A stretch of DNA of 64,000 nt from Bodo saltans (Eukaryota > Euglenozoa > Kinetoplastea > Eubodonida > Bodonidae): assembly GCA_001460835.1 (NCBI GenBank), contig CYKH01001815.1, forward strand, positions 1-64,000, given 5' to 3'. The notes below the pieces were generated by a model. The model was not told where the DNA came from. It saw only the letters and a list, made by a program, of their open reading frames with translations, and did no database searches. Position 1 is the stretch's first letter; every line of letters begins with the position of its first letter. Shown one piece after another: positions 41,001 to 48,570 of the stretch. The position numbers were made by a program, and so were the translations under genes.

Positions 41001-41487
41001 CGAGCAGCAGCACCATCGTGCAGACGACGACGAATCCTCAGCGCTAATTGATCGCATTGACAAAATCATCCTCGAAACGGATTTTGTTCAAGTGCTTTTC
41101 AACTTTTGGCAAGATGCTGCCAACCAATACCGCATGTATCAACGCAGTCATGCCGCCAGAGCCCGTGAGGAAGTTCAACATGCGGCGTGGGAAGCATCGA
41201 CTAGAGCAATCGAGACAATTCTTGAAGAGGTTCTAGGTGCAGGAGGGCCGTCTTCCCAGGAGCAGAACGCGGCCACAAGTTCAGAAACGTACCCAGTGCT
41301 GCGGGCAGCTGCGTCTGGTTCTACCGACGTGATTCGCCAAATCAACCGGACTGCCAAATCCATCGCCGCCACAGGCAAGAGTGTGGAGCGCCTCACGAGC
41401 ACTCTATCGTCCCGCTTTGCAGCTGCGTCTCAACACTTGACGGCAACTTCGGCGCCGCCAGCGATGGTCAAGCGAGAAACTCTTTGA
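38029..41487 (+). CDS. Polycystin-2-like (TRPP) cation channel
   Basis: 1152 residues. The cytoplasmic N-terminus (1-175) is Ser/Asp-rich. The first membrane segment (about 184-202, LVLFIIFLLLFVFFVVADN) is followed by a 230-residue extracellular domain with N-glycosylation sequons. Five further segments follow from about 445 to 690. The pore region FGSHLGDYRSIDW..SSLMRMLLGDTDFAAM, with the filter LLGD at 633-636, then DVNRVLAGLFYWAF and SLNFIMAVIAEAL, matches the PKD2 channel domain closely, better than mucolipin. It should form a tetrameric non-selective Ca2+/cation channel, often ciliary in other eukaryotes. The long C-terminal tail (700-1152) is Gln/Ser/Arg-rich with a helical end; no EF-hand is obvious, unlike animal PKD2. 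Confidence 0.9.
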   Translation: MEDALPRGRSVTFHRSENTVPVLLFSGDPRRSDAPDVTFPASGDLAPPQTTDDGNNEDSREVGGLRRCSASFKLMGFEPHMKSNNNGSGSDTDTDDSFDPTASPSARRNLVSSRAGARIDTKDVRRYRNSKGHHSASDGRLHQRDDENRFAKWADLTDDLELPHSFLRQCAEDFDKRLRLLSELVLFIIFLLLFVFFVVADNSIEELYYNGAACTVPARQPIPAANLIYGPTWGPTFESTHTIINVSDWLERVVVPAYWINSSSFSNVYRLVLGNNVPLGALIIRIQRRVSVTPVISCATSSTDSNTTCTLSVAENRDTQRVGRKTSVRTDDMGNLLFRDAYSFISYTPGEAGSYDWSGNTLVIPFSLTFEDALATMTASLRPNATAGHYGITDPSLQSVSVVATTFNPPLQYFARTEFLFEVPSSGVAIPSVHFWPFFIFTTEGHKGFGAYTVIFFVYSLLMAMRWLLSVPAAFRRGRLLELLSTIWFYVEAANLVALFVVFVIRFIWWSESDSVAERISIGSSYTYSSNADLLETSEKLEYMASLYRLHTELNAINTVLFFLLILKYTSLHPTLERVTIAMRLAQQSIVGLFAVFVAVLLAFAICGNALFGSHLGDYRSIDWSFSSLMRMLLGDTDFAAMQDVNRVLAGLFYWAFLILGLFISLNFIMAVIAEALNHSERESTTVFYVPLKQQYLLFVDNAMMQIRRMKAAVRVIRQHQRRARAQEKRNNNSISKPADQHEQQQQQKRGSVDTIGSATGKDTSTASSPRMSKWALIRELTAEWGVYLKDGFRAMLVGASAVALIDCDENGHRMGTVLSFLTNTRYTHIVAALDDAHRCALQRSWSNASSTRAAAGRQGAQSSSDPSTSGPLTDEDGFTTVAMMVHSEEQIRKSLGFVEFASTIESFMSRRKRHEHHRKHSLARRLGEVPRRSQAEGAPAAVVGVHEPITSPTQEHSNSSGSSPTSRLGSAAETPTATGNHQPSTAPEIIEQQHHRADDDESSALIDRIDKIILETDFVQVLFNFWQDAANQYRMYQRSHAARAREEVQHAAWEASTRAIETILEEVLGAGGPSSQEQNAATSSETYPVLRAAASGSTDVIRQINRTAKSIAATGKSVERLTSTLSSRFAAASQHLTATSAPPAMVKRETL

Positions 41488-41700
41488 AACGCTGTTTTTT
41501 TTGTCTTTTTTTCAATCGGATTTCCCGCTCCCAAGTGAGCTTTGCCTTTCCTAATTTTCCACCGCGTTTTGTGCTTATGATTGGCTGTATGAATTTCATT
41601 GTTTGTCGACGTGCTAAAGAGCGTGGAAACAAGTAGTAACTAAAAACTTCTTTAAACGCAGCGGTGCGAACATAACTCGAATAAACAGCAAAGAAAAAAA

Positions 41701-42648
41701 ATGTCAGTCTCAAGAAAACGCGAACGCCAAGAAACGCCTGAGGTGGACCCGGCCACCACCGCAGAGAATGTCCAAATTCAGGCGATGATTGATGCGATTA
41801 TGGGCGACTGGAGACACGGAGGAAAGATCCTTACCATTGAATTCATTCTCATGCTGCTGCGCCGTGCACGAGAAGTGTTGATGAGCGAACCGATGCTCGT
41901 CCCGTTAGCTGCCCCAATCCAAGTCTGCGGCGATATTCATGGACAGGCTCACGACTTGGTCGCGATCTTCACGACGGGAGGCGTTCCACCGAAGGCGAAA
42001 TACCTCTTCTTAGGCGACTATGTAGATCGCGGAAAGCACGGCACGGAGTGCATATGCCTCCTCTTAGGACTGAAAGTGCTGTACCCCAAGTACATCACCG
42101 TGCTCCGAGGCAACCATGAGTCGGAGTCTATTTGCCGAATCTACGGATTTTTCGATGAGTGCAAGCGCCGATTCAATGTGAAGCTGTTCAAGAGCTTTTC
42201 CGATGTCTTCAACTGCTTTCCCATCTCCGCCATCATTGACAGTGCTGCGCTGTGCATGCACGGTGGCCTCAGCCCAGATTTGAAGCGCTTGGATCAAATC
42301 GAGAAGATTTCTCGACCAATGATGATCCCCGACTCGGGTCTCGCATGCGACTTATTGTGGTCAGACCCCGAGGAGGGTACTGAGGGATGGGCGTCAAGCG
42401 AACGCGGTGTCAGTTTTACCTTCGGCGCAGATGTTGTGAGAAAGATGTGCCAGCACCTCAACATCGACGTGATCCTGCGAGCCCATCAAGTCGTCGATAA
42501 CGGCTACTCTTTCTTTGCAAACCGTCAGCTCGTGACGATCTTTAGTGCCTCAAACTACTGTGGTGAATTTACCAACAGTGGTGCCATGTTGGTGATGGAT
42601 GAGGACTGCAGATGTAGTTTCCAAGTATTCAAACCCTCTTTCCAATAA
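41701..42648 (+). CDS. PP1: Divergent PP1-type serine/threonine phosphatase
   Basis: 315 residues. All catalytic motifs are kept: GDIHGQ (77-82), GDYVDRG (105-111), GNHE (137-140), MHGG and RAHQ, so it should be active. It differs from the PP1 at 29746-30690 throughout and carries an altered beta12-13 region, [11 protein letters not shown] in place of [11 protein letters not shown], plus a basic N-terminus ([11 protein letters not shown]) that might be a nuclear signal. The C-terminus [11 protein letters not shown] is PP1-like. Codon use is less biased than in eEF1B. Likely a lineage-specific paralogue with a different targeting partner. The A-rich leader runs straight into the ATG at 41701. 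Confidence 0.95.
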   Translation: MSVSRKRERQETPEVDPATTAENVQIQAMIDAIMGDWRHGGKILTIEFILMLLRRAREVLMSEPMLVPLAAPIQVCGDIHGQAHDLVAIFTTGGVPPKAKYLFLGDYVDRGKHGTECICLLLGLKVLYPKYITVLRGNHESESICRIYGFFDECKRRFNVKLFKSFSDVFNCFPISAIIDSAALCMHGGLSPDLKRLDQIEKISRPMMIPDSGLACDLLWSDPEEGTEGWASSERGVSFTFGADVVRKMCQHLNIDVILRAHQVVDNGYSFFANRQLVTIFSASNYCGEFTNSGAMLVMDEDCRCSFQVFKPSFQ

Positions 42649-42988
42649 GGCAAGAAAACACAAAAAACAAACAAGCAAAGAAGATCACAAGCGACATGGA
42701 GAATACAAATACATTAAGGGGAGAGGGGGAGGGGGGATTTGGGACGAAGAAATTTCATACGGACTGGTCGGGGCGTGTAGACTCTGATGTGTTGCAGTTT
42801 ATGGTTGGATATGCCGCAGTTGTTGATTCTCACTAAAGCGCAGGAAGGGAAATGACTCTTTACATTCATTAAACGTGATCTGCTTTTAGACTGACACTAA
42901 ACACTCGTGGCACCGCGGTCATATTTGCTATGTATTTTTCTCGTTGTACCTCTTTTCATTTTCATACGAAAGCCGGGTCACTACAATC
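42649..42988 (+). other. Spacer, UTR sequence with acceptor for uL13
   Basis: 340 bases without a supported gene. A G-rich purine block lies near 42718-42737. The right end holds the pyrimidine-rich tract of the uL13 acceptor. Confidence 0.55.
42932..42972 (+). promoter_or_regulatory. Predicted spliced-leader acceptor for uL13
   Basis: A long T/C-rich tract (42932-42964) is followed by an AG at 42971-42972, 16 bases before the ATG at 42989, a short leader as expected of a ribosomal-protein mRNA. Confidence 0.6.
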
Positions 42989-43657
42989 ATGGGAGCCCCC
43001 GCCCGCAAGGTCGTTGACCGCCGTGTCCGCAAGGGCTTCAAGAAGCACCGCCCTGATGTCATCACCATCGACCTCAAGGACCACGTCCTCGGTCGCGCTG
43101 CTGCCGTCGTTGCCAAGCAACTGCTCCTCGGCAAGAAGATCACCGTCGTCCGCACCGAGCAGGTGACGATTGCTGGCACTGAGATCCGTAACAAGATCAA
43201 GTACCTCAACTTCCTCCGCAAGCGAAAGCTCACCAACCCCAAGCTTGGCCCCTTCCACCACCGCTCCCCCGCTGACATCTTCGTCCGCACCGTCCGATCC
43301 ATGCTCCCCCGCTACACCAAGCGTGGTGCTAAGGCACTCCGCGCCCTGGTTGCCTACGAGGGCATCCCCACCAACTGCACCCGCACTGGTGGACGCGTTG
43401 TGATCCCCAAGGCCCAGCGCTTCTCTTGCTACAAGAGCGAGCGCCCCTACACCGTGCTCGGCAACATGTGCAAGCACGTCGGTTGGAAGTACAGCGCCGT
43501 TGTTGAGAAGCTCGAGAAGGCCCGCATTGAGAAGGCTGCCCGCCAGTACAAGAAGAACGCTGGTGTCCGCAACGCCTGGAAGTCCGCCCGCAAGGAGGCC
43601 CTCGGCAAGATCAACAAGAAGAACCTCGAGGTTCTCAAGAAGTTCGGCTTCGCGTAG
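42989..43657 (+). CDS. RPL13A: 60S ribosomal protein uL13 (L13a)
   Basis: 222 residues, a core protein of the large subunit. Recognised from the N-terminal VITIDLKDHVLGRAAAVVAK helix, the basic NKIKYLNFLRKRKLTNP segment, the PFHHRSPADIFVRTVRSMLP signature with the following RGAKALRALVAYEGIP, and the Lys/Arg-rich C-terminal helix ending in KKFGFA. Strong C/G-ending codon bias and a short leader are typical of ribosomal-protein genes. The frame is open 15 codons upstream but without ATG and across the acceptor, so 42989 is the start. Confidence 0.97.
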   Translation: MGAPARKVVDRRVRKGFKKHRPDVITIDLKDHVLGRAAAVVAKQLLLGKKITVVRTEQVTIAGTEIRNKIKYLNFLRKRKLTNPKLGPFHHRSPADIFVRTVRSMLPRYTKRGAKALRALVAYEGIPTNCTRTGGRVVIPKAQRFSCYKSERPYTVLGNMCKHVGWKYSAVVEKLEKARIEKAARQYKKNAGVRNAWKSARKEALGKINKKNLEVLKKFGFA

Positions 43658-43752
43658 ATAGCTTCCCGGCATCTGTTATTGCTTTGGTAGGTTTTCACAC
43701 AGAAAGTAAGAACACTTCGGATTTTTTCTTGACTTCTTCCTCTTTCGAGCAA

Positions 43753-43771
43753 TTTTTTTTTTTTTTTTTTT
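43753..43771 (+). promoter_or_regulatory. T19 run upstream of the zinc-finger gene
   Basis: Nineteen consecutive T, the longest homopolymer I noticed, 44 bases before the ATG at 43816. The first AG after it is at 43782-43783. Probably the pyrimidine tract for trans-splicing. Confidence 0.55.
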
Positions 43772-43815
43772 GTTGTTCACCAATCAAATCAAGTTGAGAA
43801 AGTTAGATTCATAAG

Positions 43816-44916
43816 ATGGAGAAACTTAGACCAGGCTCAGTTGTCAGTCGCCAAACTCCAACTTCAGGCGCTCCCTACGCTCCTTCTGCCGCTGCTGCTG
43901 CTTCTCGCAGTGATCCAGCATCACGCCGCGTCACCGCGTATAACATCGCCACATTTGAGAAGAGAGTGAAAGACCTTCCGCCTGAAGCATCCCTCGAGAA
44001 AGCGCCGCGCGCAAAGTTTTATCAGTTCCCCGACAGAGTGGTATTCTACTGCTCCAAATGCCGCAAAGACGGCATCAGTTCAGACACACTTGCGTTCGAT
44101 CCTGCCCACGGGATTTTTATGTGTGTTCGATGCTTTGAGCGTGTGGTGCGACCACGAACGTTTAAACCGAGCCGTGTGGTCCCGTTCCCATCGCTTCTTT
44201 CTTGGTTGAATTACAAACCGGCACCGGTGATGACAACTGTGTCAGACGACGTTATGGCGCGACCAGCAGAGGCGGCCGCGCCTTCCGGTGCTCGTGCCGC
44301 GACGGAGATGCTCGGTGGTCGCAACATGGATATCAAGGCGCTACCCGCAACACCCATGAACGTGACCGTTCACGGCTCGTCGAGTGGTGCCGACGTGTTG
44401 CATTCCAACGGTGGTGCTGAGGACGCAACGAAACACCCGTGCATTCGATTGTGGGGACGATGTGCGCACGGAGAGACTTGCTTCTTCCGTAGTGCCCCGC
44501 GTGAATTATGCCTTGCGTATTTGATGGGCTTGTGTCCTGGTGCAATGAAGTCACCGAGCGCGAATGAGGAAGAAACGGCCTCTGCATCCCCGTTGAAAAG
44601 CTGCACGCATCACCACCAGACAATTGAAGGATTACCTGCTGGTGAGCCTGTGCCGCGCCCACGCAACCGCGGTGACCTTGAAAACCCCGACTCTACTATT
44701 GCTCGCTGGGTGGCGAAAAAGAGAAACAGCTCCAATCGCGTGGAGTGGCAATTGTTCCACAACGGTCCACTTTTGGATCTCATGAACGAATACGTGCCCG
44801 AGGTCGTTCCTGAGGTAGCCGCTCCTGAGGAAGCTGCGGCACAATCCGCAGCTGCACCAGTTGCGCTCAACAAATCAGATATTGCCTCGGCGTTGGCTTT
44901 CTTGAAAAGAAAGTGA
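43816..44916 (+). CDS. Cys-rich zinc-finger protein with CCCH-like region
   Basis: 366 residues. A four-Cys finger is clear: Cys79, Cys82, Cys103 and Cys106 (CxxC-x20-CxxC, within YCSKCRKDG and FMCVRCFER). A second Cys/His cluster near 207-225 (HPCIRLWGRCAHGETCFFR) resembles a CCCH finger whose His is replaced, and a related CLAYLMGLC with CTHHH follows at about 235-260. The tail is Ala/Glu/Pro-rich and ends in a short helix (SDIASALAFLKRK). In kinetoplastids CCCH proteins are major post-transcriptional mRNA regulators, so RNA binding is plausible but inferred. No known member is recognised. Confidence 0.78.
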   Translation: MEKLRPGSVVSRQTPTSGAPYAPSAAAAASRSDPASRRVTAYNIATFEKRVKDLPPEASLEKAPRAKFYQFPDRVVFYCSKCRKDGISSDTLAFDPAHGIFMCVRCFERVVRPRTFKPSRVVPFPSLLSWLNYKPAPVMTTVSDDVMARPAEAAAPSGARAATEMLGGRNMDIKALPATPMNVTVHGSSSGADVLHSNGGAEDATKHPCIRLWGRCAHGETCFFRSAPRELCLAYLMGLCPGAMKSPSANEEETASASPLKSCTHHHQTIEGLPAGEPVPRPRNRGDLENPDSTIARWVAKKRNSSNRVEWQLFHNGPLLDLMNEYVPEVVPEVAAPEEAAAQSAAAPVALNKSDIASALAFLKRK

Positions 44917-45045
44917 TTTTGTTTTCCCCCTCCCTTTATTTTTGATGACATCATTTGCTTAAGATGAAAGCTTGCCAATATTGAGCCACTTACTCCTTTC
45001 GTTTTCTTCGTTGTCTGAAAAATAGCACAAGAGGAGAGAAGGGAG

Positions 45046-47817
45046 ATGATCGGACTGCGATGCTCGCAGCGCCTGCTGATGTTGTCGAGGACAACTGCTG
45101 TGACACCCTCCCTTCATCCCAAAGAATTACAAACAGAGCGCTATCTTTCACTCCGTAGCCAATTTTCAAAGTTGACAGTTGAGGAACTTGCGACGAGAGG
45201 CCTACAACTTGGCAAGCAAGTCATTCAGAAGGACGAGCGTATCGAAGCCCAAGCGTTGATCATGGAGGTCATAGCGAAAGTTCGACACCTGCCGTACCGC
45301 TCGATGCGCGATTTGCTGATAATGGCGAACACAGCGTCCCTCCACAGTGAATGTGTCGGTTTGTTTCACGCCAAGTGGGAATTGTCATTGGGCAGCAAAG
45401 ATGCATCTTTTGTGCCCCACGAAGCAGTTGTAGACTCAGCATTTGCTCTTGGTGACATTGATGAGCTTGCGCGACTTGCAACGTTGGCCGCTGATCGCCT
45501 CGAGCGATTTTCTCGAGAAATTGCTTGCGATTTTGTGACTTGGAGAATTATTTGGCGCCTCGCTGGACTTTGTATTCAGGCTGATGATGCTCGAGACGCT
45601 AAAAAGCGCGACATGGCTGAAGAAGCGGCAACGCAAGTGTGGGAGACGTGCATCAAAAAGTACCACCCTCATCTGTACAACACTGTACAGGAGCATATTC
45701 TTCCTTACAATGATGATGGAAGAGATTTCACACCAGTGCCACCACCAACCTCTGCAAGTGTGGCGGAGGCCACTACTACAAAAACGAGCAGCGACCCGCC
45801 GGGAGCGCCGGTTTCTGCAGAAGTGAACGGTGGTGTGACGCAAAAGATTCCCATTATTACGCACCCCGCGCATCCACCGCCCCTCGTCTACACGAGGCTG
45901 GATGTTGAGCAGGGAAGTACGATGAGGAAAGGATTCCAAGGCATCTTTCGTCGTATCCAACGGATTGTGTTGTACCATCGAGTCCCTCAAGGAGCCACAG
46001 GAGATGCCGCGGCAACGCAACAGACTCCAGGCCTTATGGACAAGCCAGTCGAGGGTGGCGACGGATCGACGTCCACCTCAGTGTCGTCAGGTGGCGAGCG
46101 TATGGATGCATTGCCTGACAACGGCGAAATGAAGTTCTTTTTGTATTGTAGTCAACAGAATCTGCTGCGATTCCGTCCCAGAAAGTTTCTTGAACCACCA
46201 CTCGCGGAAGAGCCGCCCATTAACTCCGGGAATGTGGAGCAATATTACTTCAGCTTGGTCGGCAGCTGCCGTCGTGGCCTGTACGTTGAGCAAGCAATTC
46301 TGTACGCTGACGAATACCGTGCGCTACTTGAAGAGCGCAAGAGGCAGGATGCAATGAAAACGACAGAAGAGCTCGCACAAAAGCGAGCCTCCAGCGGATT
46401 AGTGTCGAGCAACGAGTTCGAAGAGAACAACAATTTGCTCCCCTCAACAACAGCATCCGCCTCACAATCAGCAAATCCCTCTCCAGCCACACTCGCGACT
46501 GCTCCTCGCGACGAAGAAGATACGACGGTTGCAGAGTCGTTTATTTTTCATGTTCTCTCCGTTCTTCAAGCTGCCAGAGCACACAAGCAGACACTCCGCT
46601 TTACGCGTCCGATCCTGGCGGAGACGTCGCAGTTGACGGCGGCGTTGTGGAGCCAAATTCTACTTGCTGCCGGCGAGGAGCGTCAAGTCTTGGTTTGTCG
46701 ACAAGGTTTTGATCACGCAGTGCAGAGTTTGAAGTCCCAGTCGTCACTTACTGCGGTCGCCCCGTCACAGATGGAGTACCTTCTTCAAACGTCGCTGCAC
46801 GCACTCGCAAAGTGCCACGTGCCGAACTTTTACGACAGCGTCATTGCCCCTTGCATTGAGGCGAAGTACATTGCTCTCAATGACGAAACGATTGCGTACT
46901 TGATGACTCAAAACGCACTGCACGCCCCTGACGCAGAGGGCGAGGTCATACGCACGCGTGAGTGGATGAAGGAGAGGGGTCAAGGAATGTCAACTCGTGT
47001 TGCTTCGTTAATGATGAAGGTTCTCATGCGCGTTGAGTCGCCGGAGATGATTTCGTTTTACAAAGAGCTTGTGGCGTTGGCTAGGTCGTCCAAGCTTAGT
47101 GGTGGCAGCGCGAGCGACCGTACTCCGTCGGTGGTATTTAAACGAATTTGGCTGGAGGAACTGATCTTGTGTGCGGACCGCCGCCGATATGCGCTGTCGC
47201 AGGAAGATAGACGGTTCATTATTTCCGAAATTGAGCGAGTCTTCGGGGAGCTCCACATCGACCCACACACAGGTAAGTTCTCAACCAGTGTGTTGGAGGG
47301 CCTTCGCACGCAAGTCGCAATGATTTACTACGACGCAAAACATGAACCTTTGGCAGCATTTCAGCGATGGGAGGATCAATCTGAGCGCGACTGTCAACAT
47401 CATACGACAGCTGCTGCGACACCGACCGATGGAGAAGGGCCGAGCATTCCTCCCCCTTACCTCACGGACCCTCGATGCTACTTCTTAACGCGGAAACCTC
47501 ATTGCTGCACTCGTACGCTGGAGACGGCAGCATGGAGGCATCACTGCAAGTCCTTCATGGACCCCCACCATACCATCGGTGCAGCTGATGAGGAGACGAT
47601 GTCTTTTGCTTCGTCAAAGCGAGCACGTCGTGATGTCGCGGAGGCGTGCATGTCGGACATGCTGCACCACAACGTGGCGAGAAGCGATAGACCTGCTCGC
47701 CCCACCTCGAATTCGCGGCAGCAGGCGCAACACGAGGACGGATATCGCGCGTTGCTTGCAACGCTGCTTGAAGAAACCCAGAAGTCTGGTGATGCAGGAG
47801 AGTTACACTTCCAATGA
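45046..47817 (+). CDS. Large probable mitochondrial helical protein, unknown function
   Basis: 923 residues. The N-terminus MIGLRCSQRLLMLSRTTAV is basic and hydroxylated without acidic residues, a likely mitochondrial presequence. The rest is mostly helical, with pairs of amphipathic helices (for example about 85-170 and 480-650) reminiscent of pentatricopeptide-type helical hairpins, separated by hydrophilic low-complexity stretches (about 230-260, 305-345 and 430-485). Near 805-830 lie several Cys and His residues (CYFLTRKPHCCTRTLETAAWRHHC, partial motif) that might bind metal. I cannot assign a family; a role in mitochondrial RNA metabolism is only a guess. Confidence 0.8.
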   Translation: MIGLRCSQRLLMLSRTTAVTPSLHPKELQTERYLSLRSQFSKLTVEELATRGLQLGKQVIQKDERIEAQALIMEVIAKVRHLPYRSMRDLLIMANTASLHSECVGLFHAKWELSLGSKDASFVPHEAVVDSAFALGDIDELARLATLAADRLERFSREIACDFVTWRIIWRLAGLCIQADDARDAKKRDMAEEAATQVWETCIKKYHPHLYNTVQEHILPYNDDGRDFTPVPPPTSASVAEATTTKTSSDPPGAPVSAEVNGGVTQKIPIITHPAHPPPLVYTRLDVEQGSTMRKGFQGIFRRIQRIVLYHRVPQGATGDAAATQQTPGLMDKPVEGGDGSTSTSVSSGGERMDALPDNGEMKFFLYCSQQNLLRFRPRKFLEPPLAEEPPINSGNVEQYYFSLVGSCRRGLYVEQAILYADEYRALLEERKRQDAMKTTEELAQKRASSGLVSSNEFEENNNLLPSTTASASQSANPSPATLATAPRDEEDTTVAESFIFHVLSVLQAARAHKQTLRFTRPILAETSQLTAALWSQILLAAGEERQVLVCRQGFDHAVQSLKSQSSLTAVAPSQMEYLLQTSLHALAKCHVPNFYDSVIAPCIEAKYIALNDETIAYLMTQNALHAPDAEGEVIRTREWMKERGQGMSTRVASLMMKVLMRVESPEMISFYKELVALARSSKLSGGSASDRTPSVVFKRIWLEELILCADRRRYALSQEDRRFIISEIERVFGELHIDPHTGKFSTSVLEGLRTQVAMIYYDAKHEPLAAFQRWEDQSERDCQHHTTAAATPTDGEGPSIPPPYLTDPRCYFLTRKPHCCTRTLETAAWRHHCKSFMDPHHTIGAADEETMSFASSKRARRDVAEACMSDMLHHNVARSDRPARPTSNSRQQAQHEDGYRALLATLLEETQKSGDAGELHFQ

Positions 47818-47926
47818 TCTTCATTGAGGACTCCTCGCTTTTCAATTGTTTTCTTTTCCCACACGTTTATTTTGTTTGCCTTTGCATAACAAAATTGCAT
47901 TTTTTTTAAAAAAGATGCAACTGAAT

Positions 47927-47958
47927 TTCCACTTTTCGTTTTCCTTTTTATCATTAAG
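47927..47958 (+). promoter_or_regulatory. Predicted spliced-leader acceptor for RPB6
   Basis: Pyrimidine-rich tract 47927-47954 ending in AAG (AG at 47957-47958), 12 bases before the ATG. Confidence 0.55.
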
Positions 47959-47970
47959 ATAACTCTTGAA

Positions 47971-48405
47971 ATGTCCGACCGCGACGAGGATGACTTGCCC
48001 ATGAACGACGACCGTGAGGATCGCTTCTCCGACGAAGGATCCGATCGCGACGATGAGGAGTTTGAGGAGAATCAAGAGGAAGTCATCGTAGCCGACGGAC
48101 CTGTCTCTGATGGCGCAAGAAAGCGTGATATTTCTGAACGAGTGACAACAGCCTACCTCACCAAGTACGAGCGGGCTAGAATTCTTGGCACCCGTGCCCT
48201 TCAAATTAGCATGAATGCACCTGTGCTCGTCAACCTGGAGGGTGAGACTGACCCTCTCACTATTGCGCAGAAGGAGCTGCGTGAACGCGTGATTCCACTG
48301 ATTATCCGAAGAACGCTTCCTGACAACACGTACGAGGACTGGCACATTAAGGAGCTGGATGTTGACTTCGACAGGCCTGCCGATGATCGGTACACAAATT
48401 TGTAA
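47971..48405 (+). CDS. RPB6: RNA polymerase subunit RPB6 (shared subunit RPABC2)
   Basis: 144 residues. RPB6 is a small subunit shared by RNA polymerases I, II and III; it stabilises the clamp region of the largest subunit. The N-terminal half is very acidic ([17 protein letters not shown] and on), as usual. The conserved fold follows: [61 protein letters not shown], with a short tail DRYTNL. Trypanosomatids have more than one RPB6 isoform; which class this one belongs to cannot be told from sequence inspection alone. Confidence 0.96.
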   Translation: MSDRDEDDLPMNDDREDRFSDEGSDRDDEEFEENQEEVIVADGPVSDGARKRDISERVTTAYLTKYERARILGTRALQISMNAPVLVNLEGETDPLTIAQKELRERVIPLIIRRTLPDNTYEDWHIKELDVDFDRPADDRYTNL

Positions 48406-48521
48406 GCCCCACACAACCGATCAATTCTTCACGCGATCAAAAAAAAAAAGAACGCGTTGTTAACTCAGGTTGTCGGCTATTCCTTCAAGGAATGATCGCC
48501 ACAATTTCCCCTCACGTTGCA

Positions 48522-48564
48522 GATTTTTTCTCTTGTTGTTTCTCGTTGTGTTGTATTTCACAAG
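48522..48564 (+). promoter_or_regulatory. Predicted spliced-leader acceptor
   Basis: A 39-base T-rich tract ends with an AAG at 48562-48564, six bases before the ATG at 48571. This puts the start downstream of the open upstream extension of the frame, which has no ATG. Confidence 0.6.
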
Positions 48565-48570
48565 GTACCA

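Noticed and set aside
42962-43672. Minus-strand open frame of 236 codons over uL13
   Set aside because: Same cause: biased codons of a ribosomal-protein gene leave the reverse frame open.
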